A stretch of DNA of 64,000 bases from Thalassospira lucentensis (GCF_011806425.1 NZ_JAATOV010000005.1:62001-126000); one strand, 5' to 3'. Positions 42,917 through 51,818 are shown, numbered from the stretch's first letter. Notes: generated from the letters alone by a model not told the origin. Translations and numbers: made by a program.

Positions 42917-43451
42917 TTTTCTGCTGCATAACGTATCGCCCTTTCCGGCGGATGAAACCGCCAACGGGCATGGCAATATGCAAATCCGTGCTTTGCGTGA
43001 TGGGTTTGTTTTTCATCTTTTGGGTCGTTCAGATACCGATACAGCCACGGTTGAAAAGACCATTGCCGCGCCTATTGCCGATTTGGGCGGTGAGCTTCGG
43101 CAATTGGCGCCCTATCAGTGGTTTTGGGTCGGCAATGCCACATTGTCCCAAGAACGGGTGGCCGAGATATCAGCCGCATTGCCCAGCATGTTAGCGCTAA
43201 CAGACCAGACCCATGGCCGCGTAAGGTTGGTTGTTTCAGGGCCGCAAGTCCGGTCTGTTTTGGCCAAGGGGGCGATGATTGATTTGGCCGATGACGTCTT
43301 TGCCATCGGGCAATCTGTAATGACGCAGATCGGTCATATCGGCGCGATGATCACGCGGACTGGTGACGCAGAATTTGAAATCATGGTTCTGCGCAGTTTT
43401 GCCGAAAGCCTTTGGCATGAAATCCATCAAATGGCGGCTGAGTTTAACTGA
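42909..43451 (+). CDS. mgdD: N-methylglutamate dehydrogenase subunit D / sarcosine oxidase gamma-like
   Basis: 180 residues, SoxG family. The visible pattern is a small tetrahydrofolate-associated fold with GNATLSQERVAEISAALPS, LVVSGPQVRSVLAKGAMIDLAD, IGHIGAMITRTGD and MVLRSFAESLWHEI. It closes the heterotetramer. ATG 42909 overlaps the mgdC stop; a longer frame (from 42882) lies inside mgdC. It is the last gene of the operon, with 163 bp of ordinary sequence before the next gene. Confidence 0.83.
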   Translation: MRDFLLHNVSPFPADETANGHGNMQIRALRDGFVFHLLGRSDTDTATVEKTIAAPIADLGGELRQLAPYQWFWVGNATLSQERVAEISAALPSMLALTDQTHGRVRLVVSGPQVRSVLAKGAMIDLADDVFAIGQSVMTQIGHIGAMITRTGDAEFEIMVLRSFAESLWHEIHQMAAEFN

Positions 43452-43614
43452 GGACATTGGATCGTCGGTCTTTAAGTACAGTGCTTTGTTTAGGGGGCGG
43501 TTTTTTGATGCATACGCCTTGTGATGACGCGATCTTGGCATACTTGATGGGGTAACAAGCCACGGGTGGATGCCATTTGTGGCCTTAAAGATCAAAACAA
43601 GGAGGATCATCACG

Positions 43615-44307
43615 ATGACCAAGCTGACCGTCACCACCCCGGATGGGGATTTTGACGCCTATGTTGCCATGCCTGCAACATTGCCCGCACCTGTTGTTGT
43701 TGTCATTCAGGAAATCTTTGGCGTGAATGGGGTGATGCGCGGGATTGCGGATGATTATGCCAAGCAGGGGTATATCGCGGTTTGTCCTGATTTGTTCTGG
43801 CGTATTGAGCCGGGCATCGACATTACCGACAAAACTGAGGCCGAGTGGAAGCAGGCATTTAGCTATTATCAGTCATTTGATGTTGATAAGGGTGTCAAAG
43901 ACATCGCCGCAACTATGAAGGCCGCACGCGGTCTCGACGGTGCGAACGGCAAGGTTGGTGTTGTCGGATATTGCCTTGGTGGATTGCTGACGTATCTTTC
44001 TGCGACGCGTACCGATGGTGATGCGTTTGCGGCCTATTACGGCGGCGGCATGAATGAATACATGAACGAAGCCGATAACATCACCAAGCCGCTGATCGTG
44101 CATCTGGCCGGTAAGGATGAATTCATCCCCGCTGAGGCACAGGAAGTCATCAAGGAAGCACTTGGCGATCATCCGATGACGGAGCTTCATTTCTATCCGG
44201 AGCGTGATCACGCCTTTGCGCGTAAGGGCGGGGCGCATTACGACAAAGCCGATGCCGATACCGCCAATGCCCGGACGGCGGAATTCTTTGAGGCCAATTT
44301 GGTCTGA
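43615..44307 (+). CDS. Dienelactone hydrolase family protein
   Basis: 230 residues, alpha/beta hydrolase of the DLH type. The nucleophile is Cys in GVVGYCLGGLL, the Asp lies in HLAGKDEFIPAEAQ and the His in ERDHAFARKGGAH. PVVVVIQEIFGVNGVMRGIADDYA, with the conserved Glu, gives the N-terminal core split here as VIQEIFGVNG. The family hydrolyses lactones or carboxymethylene-butenolide; real substrates are diverse. GGAGGATCATCACG precedes ATG 43615. It stands alone, ended by a strong terminator, and I see no aromatic pathway nearby. Confidence 0.87.
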   Translation: MTKLTVTTPDGDFDAYVAMPATLPAPVVVVIQEIFGVNGVMRGIADDYAKQGYIAVCPDLFWRIEPGIDITDKTEAEWKQAFSYYQSFDVDKGVKDIAATMKAARGLDGANGKVGVVGYCLGGLLTYLSATRTDGDAFAAYYGGGMNEYMNEADNITKPLIVHLAGKDEFIPAEAQEVIKEALGDHPMTELHFYPERDHAFARKGGAHYDKADADTANARTAEFFEANLV

Positions 44308-44332
44308 TTAATTAAATCTGCGAAATTCAACG

Positions 44333-44364
44333 AAAAAGGGCTGCAAATCCTGCAGCCCTTTTTT
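44333..44364. terminator. Bidirectional Rho-independent terminator
   Basis: AAAAAGGGCTGCA (44333-44345) faces TGCAGCCCTTTTTT (44351-44364), with a 5-nt loop. It ends the dienelactone hydrolase gene and the converging argE gene. Confidence 0.9.
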
Positions 44365-44391
44365 GTGTCTGATGATGTCTTTGGTGCCGGA

Positions 44392-45585
44392 TTATTTGAC
44401 CAATGCGTTGATCAGTTTATCCAAAAACAGTTCGCAGCGGCCAAGTTGATCGAGTTCGATGAACTCGTCTGGTTTGTGGGCCTGTTCGATATTGCCCGGG
44501 CCGCAAACGACGGTCGGAATATCGCCAAGGGCGGAAAAGACGCCGGCTTCTGTGCCAAAGCTGACTTTGCCGGTGGTGTTCGCGCCGGTCAGGGCCATGA
44601 CCAGTTTGGTGACTTCTTCGTCATCGCCGGTGGCAAGGCCGGGCATATCAGAGACGACTTCGATTTCAACGCCGACATCATCGTATGTTTCGCGCATTTG
44701 CGGGATCAGGGTGTTGTCGAGATAATCGAAAATCATCCCCTTAAGCGCATCGCGGTCATGGCTGGGCAGATTACGGAATTCAAAATCGACAAAACAATTC
44801 TGCGGAATGATGTTGAGCTGCGTACCGCCATTGATCACACCGGAATGGAAGGTGCTGTGATTGGGGGTGAAATCATTATCATGCGGGCCTTCATCGCGGC
44901 ATTTGTGGCCAAGCTGGCGCAGGAAAACCACAAATTCAGACGCAAACTCAACAGAGTTAACACCCTCCGCCGGAAGAGATGAGTGCCCAGACCGTCCGGT
45001 GAAATGCGCGCGGGCAGAATATTTGCCTTTGTGCTGGGTGATGACTTTCATTTCGGTCGGTTCACCGACAATGCACATGGCGGGTTTGTTGGGCAGATTG
45101 TTGATCGCCTCAACCAAGCTTGGCACGCCAAGACAGCCGACTTCTTCGTCATAGGTAAATGCCAAATGGATCGGCACGCGCAGATCCGCGTTTTTAAAGC
45201 TTTCGGCCTTGGCCAGCAGGCAGGCCAGAAAACCCTTCATGTCGCAAGATCCCCGGCCATAAAGCCGATCATCGCGGATATCGATGGTGTAGGGATCGGT
45301 TGCCCAATTCTGGCCTTCGGTCGGGACCACGTCGCTATGCCCCGACAGGATCACGCCGCCATCAACCTTTGGCCCAATCGTCGCATATAGATTGGCCTTG
45401 GTGTTGCTTTCATCGCGCACGACAAGGCAATCGTAACCCAGCGGTTCAAGATATGCTTTGACCTCGTCAATCAGGGCCATGTTCGGCGTCATGCTGACCG
45501 ACGGGTGGGCAATCAGTTTGCGGCACCAGTCAATGGTCGCTTCCGTTGGTGATGGGGCATTGTCGGTGTTTGGGGCGGTGGTCAT
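44392..45585 (-). CDS. argE: Acetylornithine deacetylase
   Basis: 397 residues of the M20 metallopeptidase family. Zinc ligands are in [22 protein letters not shown] (bridging Asp) and [12 protein letters not shown] (catalytic Glu), with [14 protein letters not shown] and a C-terminal His in [10 protein letters not shown]. The enzyme hydrolyses N-acetylornithine to ornithine in arginine biosynthesis. Related M20 amidohydrolases are hard to separate, but the motifs and length match ArgE best. It is downstream of nadK with a 4-base overlap. Reading runs to the terminator at 44333. Confidence 0.88.
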   Translation of the reverse strand: MTTAPNTDNAPSPTEATIDWCRKLIAHPSVSMTPNMALIDEVKAYLEPLGYDCLVVRDESNTKANLYATIGPKVDGGVILSGHSDVVPTEGQNWATDPYTIDIRDDRLYGRGSCDMKGFLACLLAKAESFKNADLRVPIHLAFTYDEEVGCLGVPSLVEAINNLPNKPAMCIVGEPTEMKVITQHKGKYSARAHFTGRSGHSSLPAEGVNSVEFASEFVVFLRQLGHKCRDEGPHDNDFTPNHSTFHSGVINGGTQLNIIPQNCFVDFEFRNLPSHDRDALKGMIFDYLDNTLIPQMRETYDDVGVEIEVVSDMPGLATGDDEEVTKLVMALTGANTTGKVSFGTEAGVFSALGDIPTVVCGPGNIEQAHKPDEFIELDQLGRCELFLDKLINALVK

Positions 45586-46349
45586 TCGACGAATTGTTCC
45601 TTAAGGATACGTTCTTCAAGATTGTGCTCTGGATCAAACATAAGTTTGATTTTCATGTTGCGATCTTCGACGATCTTAACACGGGCAACATCGCGAACCT
45701 CGGTATAATCGGCGACGGCCGACACAGGGCGCTTTTCAGGGTTTTGAATTTCAAAGACGACTTCGGCGCCATGGGGCAACAGTGCACCGCGCCAGCGACG
45801 CGGGCGAAATGGACTGATCGGGGTTAGGGCCAAAAGCCCGCTTCCCATTGGCAGGATCGGGCCATGTGCCGAAAGGTTATAGGCGGTGCTGCCTGCAGGC
45901 GTGCAAACGAGCGCGCCATCACACACCAGTTCGGCAAGCCGTTCAACACCGTCAACCTTGATGCGAAGCTTGGCCGCCTGACGGGTTTCACGCAAAAGCG
46001 ATACCTCGTTAATGGCAAGGGCGCACATGCTTTCGCCATTGACGGTGTGGGCTTCCATTTGCAGGGGATGCAGTTCAACCATCTGGGATTCTGCGATGCG
46101 TTCGGGCAAATCCATTTCCCGAAATTCATTCATCAAAAAGCCGACGGTGCCACGGTTCATCCCGTAAATCGGCACTTTGCGGCCCATATAACGGTGCAGG
46201 GATTCCAGCATGAAACCGTCACCGCCAAGGGCGACAATGACGTCTGCCTTTTCTGGCGCGATATGTCCGTAGCGGTGTTTCAACCGATACATCGCGTCTT
46301 GGGCGATTTTGGTTTCGGCTGCGACAAAGGCGATGGAATCAGTTTGCAT
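45582..46349 (-). CDS. nadK: NAD kinase
   Basis: 255 residues. The GGDG motif ([16 protein letters not shown], residues about 40-55) and [12 protein letters not shown] identify the NAD kinase family. [21 protein letters not shown] is the second substrate segment, split here as [15 protein letters not shown]. It makes NADP from NAD with ATP in the cytoplasm. The stop overlaps argE by 4 bases, so the two are co-translated. Start at ATG 46349 is followed directly by the beta strand [10 protein letters not shown]. Confidence 0.92.
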   Translation of the reverse strand: MQTDSIAFVAAETKIAQDAMYRLKHRYGHIAPEKADVIVALGGDGFMLESLHRYMGRKVPIYGMNRGTVGFLMNEFREMDLPERIAESQMVELHPLQMEAHTVNGESMCALAINEVSLLRETRQAAKLRIKVDGVERLAELVCDGALVCTPAGSTAYNLSAHGPILPMGSGLLALTPISPFRPRRWRGALLPHGAEVVFEIQNPEKRPVSAVADYTEVRDVARVKIVEDRNMKIKLMFDPEHNLEERILKEQFVE

Positions 46350-46593
46350 CTGCTATCCGACGGGTAATTCACGCAAACCCCAAAGGGGCAATTGCCAACA
46401 ATAGAGTACGCTTTGCTTTGAATTGCAAGGGGCTGCGTCGTGCGACGCGAGCCAAGGGCGTTGTTTGATGATGACCTCGTTTGGTGGTCTTTGATTCTAT
46501 ATTGATATGTGATGACCGTGCGCAGCGTGTTGACCTTGGACGGAAAACAGACGAACCTGATGGTCTTGTTCATTTGCCACGTCAGAATGCCGC

Positions 46594-47316
46594 ATGACCA
46601 AATCACCGTTTAGCATTTCATCTGCACTATCGCGAATTACCCGTTCGGAAAGTGATCGGGACGACGCAAGTGCGGATATGGCACTTGAATTAAACAATGA
46701 AGTTGCTGTCGTGTCCAAGCGGGTGCGCAATCCGGATCAAACCCGGCAAAAGATTTTGGATGCGGCGTTTGGTGAAATCCGCCGTGCCGGATTTGGTGGT
46801 GCGTCGATCAATAATATTCTTGAACTTAGTGGCGTGACCAAAGGGGCGCTGTATCACCATTTTTCCGGTAAGGCGAAACTGGTCAATGCGGTGATTGATG
46901 AATGCCTGCCCGGATATGTTGATACGGTCTGGCTTGATGACCTTGATGGGGCGGATGATATTTTACCGATCCTGATGGGGCAGGTGGATCGTCTTGGCGG
47001 GGATAACGCGCCCGACCTATTAAAAGGCGGCTGCCCACTTGCGCGTTTGGCGTCGGGGGCCGGCGAACTTGATGAAAGCCTGCGCAAGCGGATTGATGCT
47101 GTGTATCGCTATTGGCGGCGTGGTTTGGCGTCGCATATCGGCAAGGCACAATTTAACAAAACCGTGCGCACAGATGTTGAGCCATCATCGGTGGCGGAAT
47201 TTCTGATTGCGGCCTTGCACGGTTTTTTGACCCGTCCGCCTGCTTTGCGCAATCTGGAAACCCAGGATGCCTTTGCCCGCGAATTTGCCCGTTATCTGAA
47301 TAATTTGCGCCCTTAA
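46594..47316 (+). CDS. TetR-family transcriptional regulator
   Basis: 240 residues. The helix-turn-helix is TRQKILDAAFGEIRRAGFGG and then ASINNILELSGVTKGALYHHF, near residues 50-90. The ligand domain includes GGCPLARLASGAGELDESLRKRI, as in regulators of the AcrR/YxaF type. The N-terminal 42 residues before the helix are rich in Ser, Asp and Glu and may not all be translated: ATG 46678 would give a shorter form. No Shine-Dalgarno is clear. Its TAA at 47314-47316 abuts the stop of the convergent KAP gene. Confidence 0.88.
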   Translation: MTKSPFSISSALSRITRSESDRDDASADMALELNNEVAVVSKRVRNPDQTRQKILDAAFGEIRRAGFGGASINNILELSGVTKGALYHHFSGKAKLVNAVIDECLPGYVDTVWLDDLDGADDILPILMGQVDRLGGDNAPDLLKGGCPLARLASGAGELDESLRKRIDAVYRYWRRGLASHIGKAQFNKTVRTDVEPSSVAEFLIAALHGFLTRPPALRNLETQDAFAREFARYLNNLRP

Positions 47317-48774
47317 TTAACGCTCGGAGAGTGAGGCGGCATTTTGTACGTATTGAGGGTATCGTCTTACTCGACTAATGATCCTTTGGCCGTGGGTGTG
47401 TCTGGCGTGATGTTCTATCTGATACTCTCGGAAGAATAGCTGGTAAAGCCAGATTCGAGCACCACCTGCCTCACTGCCTGTTTGAGGCAGGTCGTTAAGA
47501 AGGTTCCTTGAATAGGAAAAAAAGTTGGCTGTTAACTCTGTAAAGCTAACTGACTTCACCTTATAGTTGATGTGATTTCCTTCCGTGTAAGTAATATTAA
47601 AATCTTTACGGGCTTTGCCTTTTTTTTTCCATTGATCAAACCAGGCTTGGTCATCGCAGTTTTCTAATGCATTAAACTCATCTTGGTCTCCCAGATGGTC
47701 TGAAAAAAGCAAAGGTAAAATATACACAAGCTGAATTTTAACGGAGCTATTCCATAGGGAAGTTATTGTTTTAAGCCTTCCAAGGCACTGTTTAACGTCT
47801 CTTAATGTGAGTTTGTATGCGTTTATGCATTCAATTATAAAATCTATCGTATCTAAGTCGAATGGTGCTGAGAGCTTTTCCTCGTCTATGACATGAGAAG
47901 AGATTTGAAACTTTACGAAGTTTTCAATCGAAGGGGTTGGGAAGCGATATGTGCTGTCAAAAAAGCGATTTAAATATCGTATGCTGTCGAACTTAGCCCC
48001 GTAAACTGCCGATATAGCGTGTGCTAACTGTTCTTTGTCTGTGGTTAAGACAAACACAGCGCCCTCAACAGCAAAGAGGTGCTTTATCCGTTCAAGAAGC
48101 AAAATAGTATAGGTTGGTTTGCAGCGGTCTAGTTCATCGACCAAAATGAAGATCGGCGCTTGATGGCCTGTTTTTGATACTTCGTTTATTATCGCCGAAA
48201 AAGCTTGTTTGAATTCGTTTAAGTTTTCCCGCGTTTTGCGGAAATTCTCTATTATCTCAGCGGAAGAATTTTGCGCTACTTCTTCGCTTATTTTTCCTAC
48301 TTCCTCAGCTATTTTTTCGGTGGTCAAATCATCTGAAATCTCGGAGATGCTTATCCCTATCGCTTTTTTTAATCCTGCGTGAACGATATGTCTTCCGACG
48401 ATTTTTATTGCTTTAGTGAACCGGTCTTTAGCTGCTTGCAATTGCGCGTCATTGCTTGAGTTCGTAGTTTTTCTTATGATTTGCTCATCAAGTGCAGAGA
48501 TTATTGGGATCATTGGATCTTCGCTGAAGTCGTCCTCCCAAGCGTTAATGTAGCAAGTTAGATAGTTAGCGTTTTCTAGTTGTTTCTGGAACCTCTCTAG
48601 AAAGAACGTTTTCCCTGCGCCCCAACTTTGATCGATATTGAGGACATAAGATGGTGAATCAGCGTCTTCTTTTTTTTCCTCACTTTTTGTGACAAGCAGC
48701 TTCTGTAGAAACTCTCCATCATGCTGGCGCTCTAAAAGATCATCTTTCCATACATCATCTAAAGCCTCGTTCAC
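47317..48774 (-). CDS. KAP-family P-loop NTPase
   Basis: 485 residues. The Walker A is IDQSWGAGKTFF near residue 50 and the Walker B is FILVDELDRCKPTYT near residue 210, the KAP signature. Between them is a helical region, with LSAPFDLDTIDFII and LTLRDVKQCLGRL in the C-terminal half. KAP NTPases occur in bacterial defence systems and on mobile islands; some have membrane segments, but here none is evident. The gene is clearly richer in A and T than its neighbours, with many lysine AAA and ATT codons. It begins with GTG preceded by GAGGAGAGGTTAA. Its stop abuts the tetR stop. No partner gene is found in either direction. Function unknown; a defence role is inference. Confidence 0.85.
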   Translation of the reverse strand: MNEALDDVWKDDLLERQHDGEFLQKLLVTKSEEKKEDADSPSYVLNIDQSWGAGKTFFLERFQKQLENANYLTCYINAWEDDFSEDPMIPIISALDEQIIRKTTNSSNDAQLQAAKDRFTKAIKIVGRHIVHAGLKKAIGISISEISDDLTTEKIAEEVGKISEEVAQNSSAEIIENFRKTRENLNEFKQAFSAIINEVSKTGHQAPIFILVDELDRCKPTYTILLLERIKHLFAVEGAVFVLTTDKEQLAHAISAVYGAKFDSIRYLNRFFDSTYRFPTPSIENFVKFQISSHVIDEEKLSAPFDLDTIDFIIECINAYKLTLRDVKQCLGRLKTITSLWNSSVKIQLVYILPLLFSDHLGDQDEFNALENCDDQAWFDQWKKKGKARKDFNITYTEGNHINYKVKSVSFTELTANFFSYSRNLLNDLPQTGSEAGGARIWLYQLFFREYQIEHHARHTHGQRIISRVRRYPQYVQNAASLSER

Positions 48775-48868
48775 TTAACCTCTCCTCTTCAGCAGCGCGT
48801 TATATTAGGACTATCAACTCAAACCTCAGCTGGGTAAACAACAAAATAATATTGTATTATTAGTTTTA

Positions 48869-48896
48869 TTGACATTTTTCTGTGTGGGATTACATG
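48869..48896 (+). promoter_or_regulatory. Possible promoter of the rhodanese operon
   Basis: TTGACA (48869-48874) is followed after 16 bp by TACATG (48891-48896), 45 bp before the ATG at 48942. The -35 is perfect, the -10 is weak. Confidence 0.4.
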
Positions 48897-48941
48897 TATC
48901 CACACAAAAGATGATTAATTCCAAATTATGGAGACAGACCC

Positions 48942-49865
48942 ATGCGTTCTTTCGTTCTTTCTGCGGTCGCCGCAGCGGCATTCGTGTTTGCTGGCAGTGC
49001 TGCACAGGCTGAGCGCCTGACGGAACAGCCGCTGGTCGATGCCAACTGGGTTGATGAAAACCTTGATAACCCGTCGCTGGTGGTTGTTGATATTCGCTCG
49101 CTGACCAAGCAGGGCAGCCCCTATGCCGCGGGTCACATCCCCGGTTCTGTTTATGCGCCCTATGGCAAATTTGGCTGGCGTGCAAAGGTCGACAATGTTG
49201 TCGCCATGCTGCCGCCGGTTGATGTGATTGCCGATCGTATTGGCGGGCTTGGTATTGATAACGACAAACAGGTTGTTGTTGTCCCAGCGGGTCAGAATAG
49301 CTCGGACTTTGGGGCTGCGACGCGCGTTTACTGGACCTTTAAGGTTCTGGGCCACGACGCAGTGACCATTTTGAATGGTGGTCAGCGCGCATGGAACGCC
49401 GCGGGTAAAGAAGTATCGACCGATGCGGTTACCCCGACCAAAGTTGCCTTTAACGCCAATTTCCGCCCAGAGCTTGTCGCGACGACCGAAGACGTGGCCA
49501 AGGCAAAAGAAAATGGCGTCGCATTGATTGATGCCCGTCCGGTCGCGCAGTTCGAAGGCAAAAGCAAAAGCGGTGTTGTCGCGCGTAACGGTGCCATTCC
49601 GGGTGCGAAAAACATTTCGCAGTCGAAATTCTATGACGCCAAAGAAGGTGCCTTTGTCGCATCCGATGCGATTGAGCAGCTTGTCGGGGATGCCGGTGTT
49701 GATGCCGATGCCAAGGAAATCACCTATTGCAATACGGGCCACTGGGCGTCGGTTGCATGGTTCGGTCTTTCCGAAGTGATGGGCAACAAGAACACCGCAA
49801 TGTATGATGGGTCGCTGACTGAATGGGCTGCTGATCCAAGCCGCGAAATGGTCATCCCGAAATAA
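48942..49865 (+). CDS. Exported tandem-rhodanese sulfurtransferase
   Basis: 307 residues. The signal peptide MRSFVLSAVAAAAFVFAGS ends at AQA/ER, so the enzyme acts in the periplasm. Two rhodanese domains follow. The first (residues about 27-150: VVDIRSLTKQGSPYAAGHIPG) lacks a catalytic Cys. The second (165-300: LIDARPVAQFEGK) has the active-site Cys in ITYCNTGHWASVAWF. Such proteins transfer sulfur from thiosulfate to an acceptor. ATGGAGACAGACCC precedes the ATG. It is followed by a YeeE/YedE transporter and the NPC-repeat protein, suggesting a shared sulfur task. Confidence 0.9.
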   Translation: MRSFVLSAVAAAAFVFAGSAAQAERLTEQPLVDANWVDENLDNPSLVVVDIRSLTKQGSPYAAGHIPGSVYAPYGKFGWRAKVDNVVAMLPPVDVIADRIGGLGIDNDKQVVVVPAGQNSSDFGAATRVYWTFKVLGHDAVTILNGGQRAWNAAGKEVSTDAVTPTKVAFNANFRPELVATTEDVAKAKENGVALIDARPVAQFEGKSKSGVVARNGAIPGAKNISQSKFYDAKEGAFVASDAIEQLVGDAGVDADAKEITYCNTGHWASVAWFGLSEVMGNKNTAMYDGSLTEWAADPSREMVIPK

Positions 49866-49972
49866 TCGGCAACTTCGTTTTGCCTGTGTGGCAAGGCCAT
49901 TGGGACGGAACCGGGCATGCTTCCGGTTCCGTTCGCTTTTAAGGCATCTATTTTAGGGTATTGGGCGTCACC

Positions 49973-51184
49973 ATGTCTCAAGCGACATTTTCTACACACC
50001 CCGCAAAGTCGGGGTTTGAATTTGACAAGGGCCCGGCACTGGTTACCGCCGTGCTGTTTATTCTTGTCGGTATTGCAATTGCCCAGGCAGTCGATCTGCA
50101 TCAGGCCGCGCTTTATGGTCTTGGCGGGATGCTGGGTATTGCACTTTATCATGCATCCTTTGGCTTTACCGGCGGTTGGCGTCGTTTCTCGGTCGAAAAG
50201 CGCGGCCGTGCGATGCGGGCGCAGCTTTTGATGATTGGTGTTGCGGCAGCGGCCTTTATCCCGATGCTGGCCCTTGGCAGTCCGCTTGGAAATCCGATTG
50301 TTGGGGCGGTTGCGCCGGTCGGCGTATCTGTTTTGGCCGGGGCGTTTATGTTTGGCCTTGGCATGCAGCTTGGTGGCGGGTGTGGTTCGGGCACCCTGTT
50401 CACCGTGGGTGGGGGCAGTGCGCGCATGTTGCTAACCCTCGTCTTCTTTATTGTTGGTGCGGTGATCGGAACGGCGCATTTGCCGATGTGGCTTGAACTG
50501 CCGTCTTTGCCCCCAATGAGTGTTGGTCGCGAATTTGGTATGGCCGGTGGCCTTGCCGTAACCTTTGGCGGGTTGGCCCTGATTGCGTTGATCACGGTGA
50601 TTGTTGAAAAGCGCGCGCATGGCACCCTTGAAACGCCGCCGGTTTCGCTGCGCACTGGGATGATCCGGTTGTTGCACGGGCCGTGGCCGATGATTTGGAC
50701 CGGTATTTTATTGGCGGGACTGAATGTTGCGACCCTGTTGATTGCCGGTCACCCGTGGTCGATTACGTTTGGCTTTGGCCTTTGGGGGGCGAAGATCGCC
50801 CAGTTTATCGGTATTCCGGTTGAAACATGGGAATTCTGGAATTGGGTTGGCCCGGCCAAGGCGCTTGGCAACTCGGTTCTGGCCGATAATACATCGGTTA
50901 TGAATTTCGGCATCGTGATTGGCGCGGCCCTTGCTGCGGCCCTTGCCGGTAAGTTCGCGCCAAAGGTCCGTGTGCCGATGGCGTCGCTGTTGGCGGCGGT
51001 CATTGGTGGCTTGTTGATGGGCTATGGCGCGCGCTTGGCTTTTGGGTGCAACATTGGCGCATTCTTTAGCGGTATCGCATCGGGCAGCGTGCATGGCTGG
51101 CTGTGGTTTGTGATGGCCTTTGCGGGCAGCTGGGTCGGTATTGCGCTGCGTCCTGTGTTTGGAATGGATGGTTTTCGGAAATGA
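49973..51184 (+). CDS. YeeE/YedE-family thiosulfate/sulfur transporter (TsuA-like)
   Basis: 403 residues with about nine to ten hydrophobic segments. Conserved cysteines known from thiosulfate importer TsuA appear in MQLGGGCGSGTLFTVGGGSA and in GARLAFGCNIGAFFSGIASGS. The second repeat of the family is in the C-terminal half. Characterised members pass thiosulfate inward through a relay of cysteines. The preceding gene is an exported rhodanese and the following gene encodes a cysteine-repeat protein that starts inside its stop codon (ATGA), so all three probably function together. ATG 49973 is chosen over the upstream TTG. Confidence 0.88.
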   Translation: MSQATFSTHPAKSGFEFDKGPALVTAVLFILVGIAIAQAVDLHQAALYGLGGMLGIALYHASFGFTGGWRRFSVEKRGRAMRAQLLMIGVAAAAFIPMLALGSPLGNPIVGAVAPVGVSVLAGAFMFGLGMQLGGGCGSGTLFTVGGGSARMLLTLVFFIVGAVIGTAHLPMWLELPSLPPMSVGREFGMAGGLAVTFGGLALIALITVIVEKRAHGTLETPPVSLRTGMIRLLHGPWPMIWTGILLAGLNVATLLIAGHPWSITFGFGLWGAKIAQFIGIPVETWEFWNWVGPAKALGNSVLADNTSVMNFGIVIGAALAAALAGKFAPKVRVPMASLLAAVIGGLLMGYGARLAFGCNIGAFFSGIASGSVHGWLWFVMAFAGSWVGIALRPVFGMDGFRK

Positions 51185-51798
51185 GCGATAAAAACACACT
51201 TTTGTTTGGCGCGGTGTTTTTGGCCGCGACCGGTGCGGTCGCGCTAGATCACTATAACCATACCGCAAATATTCCAGCCATTGCCAATCCTGCGCCTGCG
51301 CCGCTTCCGGCGGCGGGCAGCAATCCTTGTGCGGCTAATCCATGTGCAGCGAACCCGTGCGCTGCTAATCCCTGTGGCGCGAACCCGTGTGGGGCCAATC
51401 CGTGCGGTGCGGGATATAATCCGTGTGCCGCAAACCCCTGTGCAGCCAATCCGTGTGGGGCAGGGTACAATCCATGCGCTGCGAACCCTTGTGCCGCATC
51501 GCCATGTGGGGCGAATCCATGTGCTGCTTATAACCCGTGTGCGGCAAATCCGTGCGGTGCGGGCTATAATCCGTGTGCGGCGGCACCTTGTGGTGCCAAT
51601 CCTTGTTCTGCTGGTAATCCGTGTGCGGCGTCTAATCCATGCGCGGCAAATCCGTGTGCCGCAAGCCCATGCGCGGTCGGGAATCCCTGTGCCGCGGCAA
51701 GCCCATGTGCGCCAGCAGCGGCCAATCCCTGCGCTTCTGCCAATCCATGTGCGGCCTATAACCCATGTGGTGCAGCAAATCCGTGCGCGGCCTATTAA
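51181..51798 (+). CDS. Cysteine-repeat (NPCAA) membrane-anchored protein, unknown function
   Basis: 205 residues. ATG 51181 overlaps the TGA of the transporter gene. A hydrophobic helix (LLFGAVFLAATGAVALD, residues about 7-23) acts as an uncleaved signal anchor or signal peptide. Residues about 45-205 are built of 28 units of the form [NSA]-P-C-[AGS]-[AV]-x0-3, for example NPCAA, NPCGA and NPCGAGY. All 28 cysteines are preceded by Pro, and 24 of the 28 units begin with Asn. There are no other cysteines. The tail would be exported and rich in free thiols, disulfides or metal ligands. I recognise no family. Coupling to a thiosulfate transporter and exported rhodanese suggests sulfur, persulfide or metal handling; this is inference. 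Confidence 0.85.
   Translation: MSDKNTLLFGAVFLAATGAVALDHYNHTANIPAIANPAPAPLPAAGSNPCAANPCAANPCAANPCGANPCGANPCGAGYNPCAANPCAANPCGAGYNPCAANPCAASPCGANPCAAYNPCAANPCGAGYNPCAAAPCGANPCSAGNPCAASNPCAANPCAASPCAVGNPCAAASPCAPAAANPCASANPCAAYNPCGAANPCAAY
51310..51798 (+). repeat. Imperfect tandem array of about 15-24 bp units coding NPCAA repeats
   Basis: The DNA is a series of AA(T/C)CC(G/A/T)TG(T/C)GC(G/T/A)GC(G/A/T) units with synonymous variation. Insertions of GGNTAT or GCTTAT give longer units. The amino-acid pattern is more constant than the bases, which indicates selection on the protein. The array is unstable in principle and could vary in copy number between strains. Confidence 0.85.
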
Positions 51799-51818
51799 GG
51801 GTTGAAAACATCATGTTA

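Noticed and set aside
46350-46593. Possible small gene between nadK and tetR
   Set aside because: Frames here are short, overlap on both strands and lack ribosome sites. The region is better explained as a divergent promoter region.
51310-51798. Short repeated units that look like a CRISPR array
   Set aside because: Units are 15-24 bp, directly adjacent, and code for NPCAA repeats in one open frame. There are no spacers and no cas genes.
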